A stretch of 64,000 nucleotides of DNA from JAPPHY01 sp965247535 (GCA_965247535.1 OZ252018.1:372001-436000); one strand, 5' to 3'; shown: positions 8,828 to 17,684, numbered from the stretch's first letter. The notes: a model not told the origin generated them from the sequence alone. A program made the numbers and translations.

Positions 8828-9681
8828 GCGCCGCCCGCTGGAGCCGACCAACCCCTCACGACCGCGTCGCTCATTCTGGCCACGCGTGTCATGGCCTTCA
8901 CGTCGTGGACACGAACGACGTCCGCGCCGCCGGCGATGGCGAGGGCCACCGTGGCCGCCGTGCCCTCCAGCCGCTCCTCCACCGGCAGGTCCAGCACCAG
9001 CCCGATGGTGGACTTGCGAGACGTGCCCACAAGAAGCGGCTGCCCCAGTGCCGTCAGCTCCGAGAGCCTTCGCAGCAGCTCCAGGTTGTGCTCGGCGGTC
9101 TTGCCGAACCCCAGGCCTGGGTCGAGGATGATGCTCTCGGGGGGGACGCCCGCGCCAAGCGCGGTGTCCATGCTTGCGCGAAGGCTTGCAATCACGTCCG
9201 GGATCAGGTTGGCGTATACGGCGCCGGCCTGGTTGTGCATGAGAACGATTGGCACGCCCTCGCGGGCGGCCAGGCCTGCCAGTGCAGGCTCGCGCTTGAG
9301 TCCCCACACGTCGTTGATCATGGATGCGCCGGCGGCCACTGCCTCGCGCGCCACCTCGTGCTTGTTGGTGTCCACGCTGACCGGCACGTGCAGGCGCGAG
9401 GCCAGCAGTCGAATGACGGGCAGAACTCGTCTCATTTCCTCTTCCGCGTCTACGGGCGTATGGCCGGGTCGCGTGGACTCGCCGCCCACGTCTATGATGT
9501 CCGCGCCCTCTGCCTGGAAGCGCAGGGCCTGCTCCAGGGCCGCGTCGGCGTCGTGGGCCAGGCCGTCGCCTGAGAACGAGTCCGGAGTCACGTTCACGAT
9601 GCCCATGACGTACGTGCGGCTTCCCCACTCGAGCGTCAGGGGGCCGCAGTGGGTGGTTCCGTATGTGCCGGGCGTGGTCAC
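8824..9681 (-). CDS. folP: dihydropteroate synthase
   Basis: FolP condenses p-aminobenzoate with the pterin pyrophosphate made by FolK. The 285-residue TIM barrel shows all signature blocks: VMGIVNVTPDSFSGDG, GADIIDVGGESTRPG, SVDTNKHEVA, INDVWG, the loop DPGLGFGKTAEHNLELL, LLVGTSRKS and a terminal RVHDV. A GTG start at 9681 follows GAGGAG at 7 bases. It is the first gene of the folP-folK pair and divergent from cysS. Confidence 0.97.
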   Translation of the reverse strand: MTTPGTYGTTHCGPLTLEWGSRTYVMGIVNVTPDSFSGDGLAHDADAALEQALRFQAEGADIIDVGGESTRPGHTPVDAEEEMRRVLPVIRLLASRLHVPVSVDTNKHEVAREAVAAGASMINDVWGLKREPALAGLAAREGVPIVLMHNQAGAVYANLIPDVIASLRASMDTALGAGVPPESIILDPGLGFGKTAEHNLELLRRLSELTALGQPLLVGTSRKSTIGLVLDLPVEERLEGTAATVALAIAGGADVVRVHDVKAMTRVARMSDAVVRGWSAPAGGA

Positions 9682-9716
9682 GTGCCGCTCCTCGCGGTTT
9701 GGCCCGGGCGGCGGGA

Positions 9717-9745
9717 TTGAAGCATTACGGCGGAAGGACTAGAAT
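9717..9745 (+). promoter_or_regulatory. promoter of the cysS fusion gene
   Basis: TTGAAG at 9717-9722 and TAGAAT at 9740-9745 are 17 bases apart, about 35 bases before the cysS ATG. The site lies in the short region between the divergent folP and cysS genes. Confidence 0.6.
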
Positions 9746-9780
9746 TAGACACTGTCCGAGCTACCGTTGCAGGTGAGGCT

Positions 9781-11952
9781 ATGCGACTTTCCAATACCCT
9801 CTCCCGGAGTGTGGAGCCTGTGCAGCCCCTTGAGCCGGGGCTGGTGCGGATGTACAGCTGCGGCCCCACGGTCTACCGCCACGCGCACATTGGCAACCTG
9901 CGGACGTACCTCATGGCCGACTGGATCCGCCGTGGCCTGGAGTCCCAGGGGCTGCAGGTCATCCACGTCAAGAATATAACCGATGTGGGCCACATGCGCC
10001 AGGAAATGCTGGAGCGGGGCGAAGACAAGGTGATCGCCTCCGCGCTGGCGGAAGGCAAGACCCCGCGGCAGATAGCGGACTTCTACACCGAGGCATTCCA
10101 CAGGGACGAAGCCAAGCTGGGCATACTGCCCGCCACACACTTCCCGCGCGCCACTGACCACGTCGACGAGATGGTCCGGATTACGGAGCGGCTCATGGAG
10201 CGGGGCTACGCCTACGAGGTGGAGGGCAACGTTTACTTCTCCGTGGCCCGCTTCCCCGACTACGGCCGACTGTCCGGCAACACGGAGGGAGACCTGCTGG
10301 AGGGCGTGAGGGCGGAGGCCGACCCTCTGAAGCGTGACCCGCGCGACTTCACGCTGTGGAAGGCGGCCGAGCCGGGCAGAATGCTGTTCTGGCCCAGCCC
10401 GTGGGGCGACGGCTTCCCTGGCTGGCACATCGAGTGTTCCGCCATGTCCACGAAGTACCTGGGGGAGCGCCTGGACATCCACACCGGAGGCGTGGACAAC
10501 GTGTTCCCACACCACGAGGGCGAGCGCGCGCAGAGCGAGGGCGCATTCGGAGGCCCGTTCGTGCGCACGTGGGTCCACGGCCAGCACCTCCTGGCGGACG
10601 GCGTGAAGATGTCCAAGTCATCGGCCAACGACTACACCCTGGAGGACCTTGAGGGCCGCGGCTTTGACTCGATGGCATTCCGGTATCTGTGCCTCACGGT
10701 CCGCTACCGCTCCCGCCTCAACTTCACGTTCTCGGCGTTGCGGTCGGCGCAGCGTGGCCTCCAGCGGCTGCGCAACCGCGTGTGGGAGTGGTCGGCCTTG
10801 ACGGGAGCAGCAGACGGCGTGGGCACCGATGTCGCGCAGTGGAGGCAGGCCTTCCTGGACCGCGTGAACGACGATCTGGACATGCCCGGCGCGCTGGCCC
10901 TGACGTGGGCGATGACGCGTTCCGGCATGCCGGACTACGCAAAGCTGGCGCTGCTGCTGGAGTTCGACGGCATACTGGGGCTGGGTCTCGCCGGCTCGGT
11001 GGAATCGTGGAGCGTGCCGGAGCACATATCGGCGGCGCATGCCCGGCGGTCGGAGCTGAGGACGAGGCGGGACTACCCGGAGGCGGACGCCGTGCGGCGC
11101 AGCGTGGGCGAGAACGGTTACATCCTCGAGGACGCGGCCACCGGAACACGCGCCCGGCCCAAGTCGGACCTGGAACGGCGCCTGGAGCGGTGGCCGGAGA
11201 TCTCGTCGTCGCGTGACGTCTCGTCGCTTCTGGAACAGCCCGACAGGCTGGAGTTCTCCGTGGGCATCGTGGCGTGCAACTATCTTGGAGATGTGCAGCG
11301 GTGCATCAACAGCCTTCTGCCGCTGGGCGAAAGGCATCCCCTGGAGGTCGTGGTGATTGACAACGGCTCCACGGACGGCACCTCCGCGTGGCTGGAGGAG
11401 AAGGCGGGACAGGACTCGCGGGTGAGGGTGATCCACGCCGACCACGTCCTGGGCGAGGCGGCGGCGAAGAACATACTGCTCAAGCAGTGCCTGGGCACCT
11501 ACGTCGTGCTCATGGACACGTCCGTGGAGGCCACGGAGGACTTCCTTTCGCCCCTGGCCGGCGCGCTGGCCGATGATGGTGTTGGAGTGGCAGGCCCGTG
11601 GGGACTACGTACATCAGACCTGCGCCACTTCGAGGAGATCGACGAGGGCCGGGCGGACGCGATACAGGCGTACTGCTTCGCATTCCGGAGAGCGCTGCTG
11701 CCGGAGGTGGACCTCATGCGGGAGAGCTTCCGCTTCTACCGCAACCTGGACCTGGAGTACAGCTTCTGCTTCCTGGAGAGGGGCTACCGCCTGATGGCGT
11801 TGTCCTCGCTGCCGCTGCAGCGCCACGAGCACCGGGTGTGGACGAGCCTGTCGGAGGATGAGCGTGAGGAGTTGAGCATGGTCAACTTCCGCCGCTTCCT
11901 CAGGCGCTGGGGCCACCGCCACGAGCTTCTGGTCTCATCGGGCGACGGCTAG
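9781..11952 (+). CDS. cysS: cysteinyl-tRNA synthetase fused to a GT2-like glycosyltransferase domain
   Basis: Residues 1 to about 475 form a complete cysteinyl-tRNA synthetase: zinc-site Cys27 in CGPTVY, an HIGH-type motif HIGN at 36-39, GWHIECSAMS, FPHHEGERAQSE, KMSKS at 276-280 and the C-terminal anticodon-binding part. The same frame continues to residue 723 with a family-2-like glycosyltransferase: VGIVACNYLGDVQRCINSLL, VVVIDNGSTDGTS and YVVLMDTSVEA near 490-590. No stop or start signal is seen at the joint. Normal synthetases end near residue 460. The first part should charge tRNA-Cys; the acceptor and sugar of the second part are unknown. The second domain could act as a binding module rather than an enzyme. 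Confidence 0.93.
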   Translation: MRLSNTLSRSVEPVQPLEPGLVRMYSCGPTVYRHAHIGNLRTYLMADWIRRGLESQGLQVIHVKNITDVGHMRQEMLERGEDKVIASALAEGKTPRQIADFYTEAFHRDEAKLGILPATHFPRATDHVDEMVRITERLMERGYAYEVEGNVYFSVARFPDYGRLSGNTEGDLLEGVRAEADPLKRDPRDFTLWKAAEPGRMLFWPSPWGDGFPGWHIECSAMSTKYLGERLDIHTGGVDNVFPHHEGERAQSEGAFGGPFVRTWVHGQHLLADGVKMSKSSANDYTLEDLEGRGFDSMAFRYLCLTVRYRSRLNFTFSALRSAQRGLQRLRNRVWEWSALTGAADGVGTDVAQWRQAFLDRVNDDLDMPGALALTWAMTRSGMPDYAKLALLLEFDGILGLGLAGSVESWSVPEHISAAHARRSELRTRRDYPEADAVRRSVGENGYILEDAATGTRARPKSDLERRLERWPEISSSRDVSSLLEQPDRLEFSVGIVACNYLGDVQRCINSLLPLGERHPLEVVVIDNGSTDGTSAWLEEKAGQDSRVRVIHADHVLGEAAAKNILLKQCLGTYVVLMDTSVEATEDFLSPLAGALADDGVGVAGPWGLRTSDLRHFEEIDEGRADAIQAYCFAFRRALLPEVDLMRESFRFYRNLDLEYSFCFLERGYRLMALSSLPLQRHEHRVWTSLSEDEREELSMVNFRRFLRRWGHRHELLVSSGDG

Positions 11953-11963
11953 AGAGGCCGCCG

Positions 11964-12677
11964 CTAGGCCTGCGTCGCCGCGCCGGCGGGGGCGCCGAGC
12001 TCCGCCGGCTCCACCTCCACCATCGTCCTGCGCAGCTGGCTTCCGAAGTGGTGCACCAGCCGCTCGGCAACGAGGTCCATGTCGACCGGGGCTCCCAGCA
12101 GGCTCTGAATGCTGCCGACCACCGCGCCCGGCATTCCACAGGGCACAATGTGGCGGAAGTAGGACAGGTCTGTGTTCACGTTCAGTGCGAAGCCGTGGGT
12201 GGATATGCCCCGGCTTATCCGCACGCCCACGGAGGCGACCTTCACGTCGCCAACCCATACGCCGATCACGCCGGGTATCCTCTCGGCGGCCAGACCGAAG
12301 TCGTTGAGCGTGAGGATGACCACCTCCTCCAGCGAGCAGACGTAGTCCAGCGGCCCACCGAGAGGTCGGACGTCCATGATGGGGTAGCCCACCATCTGGC
12401 CTGGGCCGTGGTAGGTGACCAGCCCGCCCCTGTCGGCGTGCACGACGCGCACGCCAAGCCGCGCCAGGGCCCCGTCGCTCGCAAGCACGTCGTCGATGAT
12501 CGCGCGACGGCCGAGCGTGTACGTGTGGTGGTGCTCAAGGAGCAGCAGCGAGTCCGGAAGCTCGCCGTCCGCCCTGCGGCGGGCAATGTTCCGCTGCATG
12601 TCCCACGCCTGGGTGTAGTCCAACTCTCCCAAGTGCGTGTACAGGCAGTTCTGCGGGGCCTTTGGGCCGGCCGTCAA
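11964..12677 (-). CDS. lipB: octanoyltransferase LipB
   Basis: LipB moves octanoyl groups from acyl carrier protein to lipoyl domains, the first step of lipoate synthesis. The 237-residue product has DRGGLVTYHGPGQMVGYPI, the catalytic Lys in GDVKVASVGVRISRG, THGFALNVNTDL and the catalytic Cys in VPCGMPG. The start is a TTG at 12677 with AGGAG about 8 bases upstream. It is convergent with cysS and the last gene of a minus-strand run. No lipA is present in the window. Confidence 0.95.
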   Translation of the reverse strand: MTAGPKAPQNCLYTHLGELDYTQAWDMQRNIARRRADGELPDSLLLLEHHHTYTLGRRAIIDDVLASDGALARLGVRVVHADRGGLVTYHGPGQMVGYPIMDVRPLGGPLDYVCSLEEVVILTLNDFGLAAERIPGVIGVWVGDVKVASVGVRISRGISTHGFALNVNTDLSYFRHIVPCGMPGAVVGSIQSLLGAPVDMDLVAERLVHHFGSQLRRTMVEVEPAELGAPAGAATQA

Positions 12678-12709
12678 TGGTATCTCTCCTCTTGGGGCGC
12701 CGTGGGGCG

Positions 12710-12982
12710 CTACACGCCCTGCAGGAAGTGGAAGGTGGGCTCGTCAGAGACGCCGGCGGCCTGCATGGCCTCGCGCGTCGCGTCGGAGGCGGCGAACTGT
12801 CGCGCCCTCTCCAGCTCGTCCCACTCCATCAGGACCAGGACTTCCCAGGGGTCGTCGCCGCTGCGGAATACCTGGGCGTCCCCCACCTGGCCGGCGGCCT
12901 CACGGTCGGCGTTCTGCTCTGCGAACACCGGCCTCCACTTGGCGTAGCTCTCCACCTTATGTCTGATCAACAAGTGTGCCAA
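12710..12982 (-). CDS. ABM-like dimeric alpha/beta-barrel protein
   Basis: This 90-residue protein begins AHLLIRHKVESYAKWRPVF and ends in a PTFHFLQGV strand, the layout of small antibiotic-biosynthesis-monooxygenase-like ferredoxin-fold dimers. A TTG start at 12982 follows GGGAGG at a suitable distance. Such proteins bind or oxidise small aromatic or oxo compounds, but many have no known reaction. It lies between the FAH-family gene and lipB. Confidence 0.65.
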   Translation of the reverse strand: MAHLLIRHKVESYAKWRPVFAEQNADREAAGQVGDAQVFRSGDDPWEVLVLMEWDELERARQFAASDATREAMQAAGVSDEPTFHFLQGV

Positions 12983-13105
12983 GGCGAGTCACCTCCCGTT
13001 CGGTTGTTGTATGTTGTGCTTGGTGAGGGGTGCAGAACCACCTCCTCAATTCGATTATGCAGCATGCGGCGTGGCTGGGCAAGCGCGCTTGGCGGCTGGG
13101 CGCAC

Positions 13106-14005
13106 CTAGCCGGCTGCCTCCCGCGCCTCGCGCTGCGCCCTCGTCTCCCGCGGCCACGAGCGCTTCAAGGCGTCGGTGACGTTGACCGTGAGCTTGCCGA
13201 ACTCTGCGATCTCCATCTCCACCACGTCGCCGTCCTGTAGCGGCCCAAGGCCAAGGTGGTGCGTTCCGCACGCCACCACGTCGCCCGGCTCAAGCGCCGT
13301 AATCCACGTTATCCACTCCAGTAGCTCCGGGATTTTGTGGCCCATGCTGCGGGTGCTGTAGTCCTGGCGCAGCTCGCCCTGAACGCTCAGGCGCACGGGC
13401 AGGTTAAGCGGGTCAGCCACCTCGTCGGCTGTGACCAGCGCTGGGCCCATGGGGCCGAAGGTGTCCCACGACTTGCCAATGAAGAAGCTGTCGCGGCCTG
13501 CGGGGCCTATGCCCCGGCAGGACACGTCCATGAAGTTGACGTATCCGAATACGTAGTCGTAGGCGTCCTCCGCCCTGATGGCGCTGGCGCGTTTGCCGAT
13601 GACCAGGCCAAGCTCCGCCTCGTGTTCGAATACTGTGGCGGGCGCGCTCGGCAGCACTATGGTGTCGCCGTTGCCAATGACGCTGCCGGAGGACTTGTTG
13701 AAGGCGTTGATGGGAGCCGGCTCAATTTGGTCGTCGTGCTCCAGGTAGTTGACGGCCATGCACACCAGTCTTGGCGGGCAGGGCAGCGGCGCCCGTAGCC
13801 GCACGCTTCCGGCGGGGATGCGCTGCCCCCCGCCCGCGAGCTGCTCGAGAGCGCCGCGATGGCGGTCGAAGTCCGCTATGAGGCCGCTCATCAGCTCCTG
13901 AGGTGAGTGGTGGCTGATCGTGTCCGCAACCGATGAGGCGTCTATCACCGAATCGCCGAAGAGTATTCCCAGCCTGAACTCTTCGCCGAATAGCACCAGC
14001 TTCAT
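13106..14005 (-). CDS. fumarylacetoacetate hydrolase family protein
   Basis: A 299-residue FAH-fold enzyme. These metal-dependent enzymes cleave C-C bonds of, hydrate or decarboxylate oxo-diacids. An N-terminal lobe is followed by PRLVCMAVNYLEHDD, the metal-site Glu pair in FEHEAELGLVIGK, an Asp in YVNFMDVSCR, and the closing PGDVVACGTHHLGLG. Length and motifs fit catabolic members such as acylpyruvate hydrolase or oxo-hept-3-ene-dioate hydratase; the substrate cannot be assigned. It sits 43 bases after an Ldh2-type dehydrogenase and probably belongs to the same acid-degrading operon as the MFS carrier upstream. Confidence 0.9.
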   Translation of the reverse strand: MKLVLFGEEFRLGILFGDSVIDASSVADTISHHSPQELMSGLIADFDRHRGALEQLAGGGQRIPAGSVRLRAPLPCPPRLVCMAVNYLEHDDQIEPAPINAFNKSSGSVIGNGDTIVLPSAPATVFEHEAELGLVIGKRASAIRAEDAYDYVFGYVNFMDVSCRGIGPAGRDSFFIGKSWDTFGPMGPALVTADEVADPLNLPVRLSVQGELRQDYSTRSMGHKIPELLEWITWITALEPGDVVACGTHHLGLGPLQDGDVVEMEIAEFGKLTVNVTDALKRSWPRETRAQREAREAAG

Positions 14006-14048
14006 GTTATCCTCCTTATTTTCCGCGGGCCCCTGCGGATTGGTGTCA

Positions 14049-15176
14049 CTACAGATCCACGTCCAGGGGTATGTCTAGGTCCTTCGCTACCTTCACAAGG
14101 GAGTCGTAGGTGGGCCGGTCGAGTGGTATTCCGTTCTCGAGCCGGTCGCGCTCCGCTTCCCATTCGGGCTCGCCGTGCACGAAGATGCGCTCCCAGCCCG
14201 GCAGCCTCTCGGAGCCGCGAATGACGCTCATCATCTCGTCCATCTGCGCCTTGAATTCGTCCACGGGGCGGAAGCCATCCACGCGCAGCGCTCCGAAGAA
14301 GTGGCCGGTGTTGGAGCCCGCGCCGTCGGAGCGGGCCTGCTCGGCTCGCGCGCCCTCGGGAGTCAGCTTGGTTGCCGTGGCCCCAACGGCCGCGCCCGAA
14401 AGCACGCCGGACAGGATGTCGACCAGGAGCAGGAGCCCGTAGCCCTTGTGGCCGCTCGTTTCCCGCATGCCGCCCAGGGGCAGGATATAACCTCCGCCGT
14501 GCCTGTCCGCCGGGTTCGTGGACTGGTTGCCCTCGCTGTCGACGACCCAGCCGAGCGGAACTTCCTGGCCGCGGCGCTGCGCGATCTGCAGCTTGCCGGA
14601 TGCGACGACGGTGGTTGCGAAGTCCATGACGAACGCGGGAGGCGTTCCGGTGGGCGCGGCCACGGCGATGGGGTTGGTGCCGAAGAAGCCGGTGCGGCCG
14701 CCCGTCGCCGGCGTGGCGCCGCCGCTGCCCACGTTGGTCATGCAGAAGCCGATCATGTCGTGCTCCAGCGCCATGCGGGCGTAGTAGCCGGCGATGCCGA
14801 AGTGTGAGCTGTTGCGTACCGAAACAAAGCCCGCGCCCGTGGCCTCGGCCTTTCGGATGGCGATTTCCATGGCCCGCTTGCCCACTACCATGCCGACGCC
14901 GTTTGCGCCGTCCACGAGGGCCGTGGAAGGCAGCTCATGCACCACGACCACCTCCGGGTTGGCCTCGATGGACCCGTTCCTGAGCCGGCCCACGTAGCCT
15001 GCCAGGCGCGGCACCCCGTGGGACTCGATTCCGTAGACGTCGGACTTCACCAGCACGTCTGCGGCGTCCCGGGCGTTGGACTCGCTCAGACCCAGGGCCG
15101 AGAAGGCCGTGAACACAAACCGTTCCAGTCGTCGTGCGTCCACAAGGACGCTGTCGTCTGCCGCTTCCGGCGCCAT
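14049..15176 (-). CDS. Ldh2/malate dehydrogenase-family oxidoreductase
   Basis: A 375-residue NAD(P)-dependent 2-hydroxyacid dehydrogenase of the Ldh2/YlbC/ComC family, unrelated to the Rossmann lactate dehydrogenases. Visible blocks are YGIESHGVPRLAGYV, VRNSSHFGIAGYYA (catalytic His), GGRTGFFGTNPIAVAAP, VMDFATTVVASGKL and SGHKGYGLLLLVDILSG. Family substrates include L-malate, sulfolactate and ureidoglycolate. The ATG at 15176 follows GGAGGTG. It lies in a run with the MFS carrier upstream and the FAH hydrolase downstream, which suggests uptake then oxidation of a hydroxy acid. Confidence 0.9.
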   Translation of the reverse strand: MAPEAADDSVLVDARRLERFVFTAFSALGLSESNARDAADVLVKSDVYGIESHGVPRLAGYVGRLRNGSIEANPEVVVVHELPSTALVDGANGVGMVVGKRAMEIAIRKAEATGAGFVSVRNSSHFGIAGYYARMALEHDMIGFCMTNVGSGGATPATGGRTGFFGTNPIAVAAPTGTPPAFVMDFATTVVASGKLQIAQRRGQEVPLGWVVDSEGNQSTNPADRHGGGYILPLGGMRETSGHKGYGLLLLVDILSGVLSGAAVGATATKLTPEGARAEQARSDGAGSNTGHFFGALRVDGFRPVDEFKAQMDEMMSVIRGSERLPGWERIFVHGEPEWEAERDRLENGIPLDRPTYDSLVKVAKDLDIPLDVDL

Positions 15177-15251
15177 TTCACACCTCCATTGCCGCCGGCT
15201 TGCCGCCGGCAGCTTTCCGGTTACCGGGACCGCCTTCCGGCAGCGCCGGAG

Positions 15252-16514
15252 TCAACGCACGCTCCGCGCAACGGTTCGGGGCGCTCGTATGAAGAACAGT
15301 ATAGGCAGCGAGACCAGGATTGTCCCGATGGACGCGTAGATGGCCAGGTCGTAGGAGCCGCGCGTGTCGAACACCCAGCCGTAGAATACCGGCCCGACCA
15401 TGCCCGCGCCTATGGCGCCGCCCTGCACCAGTCCCTGGAGCGCTCCGAACGATCGCGATCCAAACAGCTGCATCATCAGGAACGGCCTCAGGGGTATGGT
15501 GCCCCCGAATCCTATTCCGAAGAGCAGCAGGAAGAGCCCGATGATCCACAGCTCGCCCGGGCCCATCACACCAAGCAGGAGCAGACCGGTGACCTGGAAT
15601 ACTACGAGCCCGCCCATCACCTTCACGAAGTCGAGCATGTCCGCGAGGAAACCGGCGCCCAAGCGGCCTATGCCGCTGAGCAGGAACATGATGCCCAGGA
15701 TCGCCGCAGCCTGCGCCGAGGAGTAGCCCATGTCTTCCAGCATGGGAATCAGGTGCACCATCAGCCCGCTTATGCCCATGAACATGGAGGCGAAGAGCAC
15801 CATGAGCAGCCAGAACTCGCGGGTGGCCACGGCCTGGCGCACGGTCATGCCATCGGAGGCGCCCTGCAGGGCCGCCGGGAAGGAAGTGTCCTGAGGGTCT
15901 CGCGTCCTTCGCACCGTGTCGCCGTCCGGCAGTAGGCCGTAGGGCTCCGGCCGCTGGCGTGCGACCATGCCCAGCGGTATGCCTACCACAAGCATGCCAA
16001 TGCCCAGGAGGATTAGCGCCGGTCGCCAGCCCAGCCACCCGTTCAGGACTGCCACGACGACCACGAACGGGCCGCCCACAACCGGGCCCATCATCGCGAT
16101 GCCGAGCGCCCGGCCTCTCAGCCTGTCGAACCAGTTGGCTACGGCTACGGACCAGGACACGCCGTGCGATGAGCCGCTGGTGCCCAGGGAGGCGAGCAGG
16201 AAGGCGGCGTAGAACGTCCAGAGCGAGTTGATGAAGCCCATCATGATCATACCCGCTGCGCCGAGCACCACGCCCGCCAGGATGATCCTCCTTGGCCCCC
16301 ATCGGTCTACCAGGAAGCCGATGAACGGAGCCAGCAGACCGGACTCCAGCTGTCTCAGCGAGAATGCGCCGGACGTCATGGCGCGGCTCCATCCGAACTC
16401 GTTGAGGATGGGCAGGAAGAAGACCTGGAACCCCTGAAAGAACACTATGGACAGGTAGAAGTTGAGCCCTACGCTTGCGGCTACGATATACCATCCGTAG
16501 AAGACCCTTCGCAT
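15252..16514 (-). CDS. MFS transporter, monocarboxylate/oxalate-formate type
   Basis: A 12-helix major facilitator starting MRRVFYGWYIVAASVGLNF, typical of the oxalate:formate and monocarboxylate branch. The loop DRWGPRRIILAG after helix 2 is the MFS motif A. About 420 residues from the ATG at 16514; an upstream in-frame start would add 25 residues that do not look membrane-like. No clear Shine-Dalgarno is seen. Genes just downstream handle hydroxy and oxo acids, so an organic acid is a likely cargo. Confidence 0.88.
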   Translation of the reverse strand: MRRVFYGWYIVAASVGLNFYLSIVFFQGFQVFFLPILNEFGWSRAMTSGAFSLRQLESGLLAPFIGFLVDRWGPRRIILAGVVLGAAGMIMMGFINSLWTFYAAFLLASLGTSGSSHGVSWSVAVANWFDRLRGRALGIAMMGPVVGGPFVVVVAVLNGWLGWRPALILLGIGMLVVGIPLGMVARQRPEPYGLLPDGDTVRRTRDPQDTSFPAALQGASDGMTVRQAVATREFWLLMVLFASMFMGISGLMVHLIPMLEDMGYSSAQAAAILGIMFLLSGIGRLGAGFLADMLDFVKVMGGLVVFQVTGLLLLGVMGPGELWIIGLFLLLFGIGFGGTIPLRPFLMMQLFGSRSFGALQGLVQGGAIGAGMVGPVFYGWVFDTRGSYDLAIYASIGTILVSLPILFFIRAPRTVARSVR

Positions 16515-16632
16515 GGTGGAGAGGCTTATCGATCCTTGTCGTCCGTCTTTCGTGAGACGGGCACGCGGGGATACATGCGAGAGTAGCACTAACGGCTCTC
16601 CCTGTAAACGGGGACTGCGGTGGGGATGGGCG

Positions 16633-16746
16633 TGCGGCTATCCGCTCATGCTGAGCCCGTCGAAGGATGAGCGGGCGGAAGCGGGAAGCGGCGGCCGCCT
16701 GCTACCTCCGTCATTCCCGCGAACGCGGGAATCCAGCACCTGGGAT
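16633..16746. repeat. direct repeat copy 1, with dRS3-like palindrome
   Basis: About 114 bases closely resemble 18470-18580 in the same orientation. Both hold an arm pair around a GTCGAAGGATGAGCGG-like element, then CGGCGGCCGCC, then a palindrome and a conserved GCACCTGGG-like tail. The palindrome ATTCCCGCGAACGCGGGAAT at 16713-16732 fits the ATTCCC-N8-GGGAAT form known for dRS3 repeats in Neisseria and for similar dispersed elements elsewhere. Confidence 0.75.
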
Positions 16747-16856
16747 GAGAGGGGTTGGGTATCACGCTGCTCCTCCTCATGCTCCCTCCCGGTAACATGA
16801 CTTATGAAGCAACGATACCCCTATCGGTAACATTTATTGTGAAGCAACTCGTGGGG

Positions 16857-16885
16857 TTGACAAGCCGCTTTATCGGGAATAATCT
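16857..16885 (+). promoter_or_regulatory. promoter of the secreted-protein cassette
   Basis: A perfect TTGACA at 16857-16862 is followed by an AT-rich -10 region, either AATAAT (16878-16883, spacing 15) or TAATCT (16880-16885, spacing 17). It reads towards the two genes at 17085 and 17678, leaving a leader of about 190 bases. Confidence 0.5.
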
Positions 16886-16960
16886 CAGATTAGGAGTATA
16901 CAGGCTCCCAGTCCTCAACGACACTCGTAATTGCAGAGGACGGAAAGGGGTGTGATCGCC

Positions 16961-17008
16961 ATGGCTGTTTCTAACAGCCGCCAGTGTCGTGCCCTGAAGG
17001 ATCTCTGA
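16961..17008 (+). CDS. possible 15-residue leader peptide
   Basis: ATG at 16961 follows GGAAAGGGG by 10 bases and opens a 15-codon frame, MAVSNSRQCRALKDL, ending in TGA. Its first codons lie in a 7-bp hairpin (16963-16969 with 16973-16979). It sits inside the leader of the secreted-protein gene, so it could couple ribosome movement to folding downstream. Too short to be sure. Confidence 0.25.
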   Translation: MAVSNSRQCRALKDL

Positions 17009-17014
17009 CACCTT

Positions 17015-17075
17015 CCCTCTCGGCATACGCCGGCGGTCCCTTAGCAACATCGTTTGGCGTCTGTTGCTTAGAGGG
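17015..17075 (+). promoter_or_regulatory. leader fold that can hide the ribosome-binding site
   Basis: CCCTCT at 17015-17020 can pair with AGAGGG at 17070-17075, the first half of the Shine-Dalgarno stretch GAGGGAGGGG before the ATG at 17085. Inside it, AGCAAC (17043-17048) pairs with GTTGCT (17063-17068). Together they make a stem that would mask the start of the secreted-protein gene. No known riboswitch class is recognised. Confidence 0.35.
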
Positions 17076-17084
17076 AGGGGTATG

Positions 17085-17684
17085 ATGAGACGGCGATTCA
17101 TAAAACTAACCCTGACGACTGTGTTGGTGTCGATGTTGGCTGTAACAGCCACGTCCAACGCCTTGGCCTCTCCGTACAACCACGACGACCTCGTCATAGT
17201 CTCCCCGGAGAAATTGACGCAGTTGAGAGAGCAGCATCGCGGCGCAGCTTCCAACGCGGCAATGGCAACCGGGGCGAGCCAGGGCGACGATGCTCAAGCT
17301 TACAGCAGCGGCGGCTTCGTGAACAACCCTTATGGCTGCTACGGACTGACTGAATATCCTCACAAATCTACAGACAGCGGCTTCGACGAGGTCAGCCTAC
17401 ACGCCCGATCCGAGTGCCCGGGCAACTTTGTCGTGCCGTTCCTGTGGGTGCAGACCCAGCTGTACAGGGAGACCCACTGCGCCTGGTCAACTTGCTTTGG
17501 AAGTGAGCCTTGGGGACCGGTGGACACGCAGAGCATAGACTACGGGTACTCGGTCCAGGCCAACTCCAGGGGCGCTTGTCTGAACAGCTGGTACAAGGGG
17601 GTCAGCGCCCACATGATGAGGGGGTGGGACGGGAACACATACTACTCCTTCACCATCAACAGGGCGGAAGTGTCAGATTGCTAA
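17085..17684 (+). CDS. small secreted six-cysteine protein
   Basis: The 199-residue product starts with RRRFIKLTLTTVLVSMLAV and a cleavage site near SNALA, a normal Sec signal. The mature part carries six Cys spread along its length (in GCYG, SECPG, HCAW, TCFG, GACLN and the C-terminal SDC), enough for three disulphides. The pattern of ARSECPG, LYRETHCAW, VQANS and YKGVSAHMMRGWDG recalls uncharacterised secreted proteins of Actinobacteria. The function is unknown. The ATG at 17085 has GGAGG at 6 bases; 17082 is too close. The gene overlaps the next one by 7 bases and lies in a stretch visibly less GC-rich than its neighbours. Confidence 0.8.
   Translation: MRRRFIKLTLTTVLVSMLAVTATSNALASPYNHDDLVIVSPEKLTQLREQHRGAASNAAMATGASQGDDAQAYSSGGFVNNPYGCYGLTEYPHKSTDSGFDEVSLHARSECPGNFVVPFLWVQTQLYRETHCAWSTCFGSEPWGPVDTQSIDYGYSVQANSRGACLNSWYKGVSAHMMRGWDGNTYYSFTINRAEVSDC

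Noticed and set aside
8828..9628. N-terminal extension of the folK frame
   Set aside because: The frame stays open through folP, but the sequence there is Arg/Gly/Pro-rich noise. FolK starts at the GTG overlapping the folP stop.
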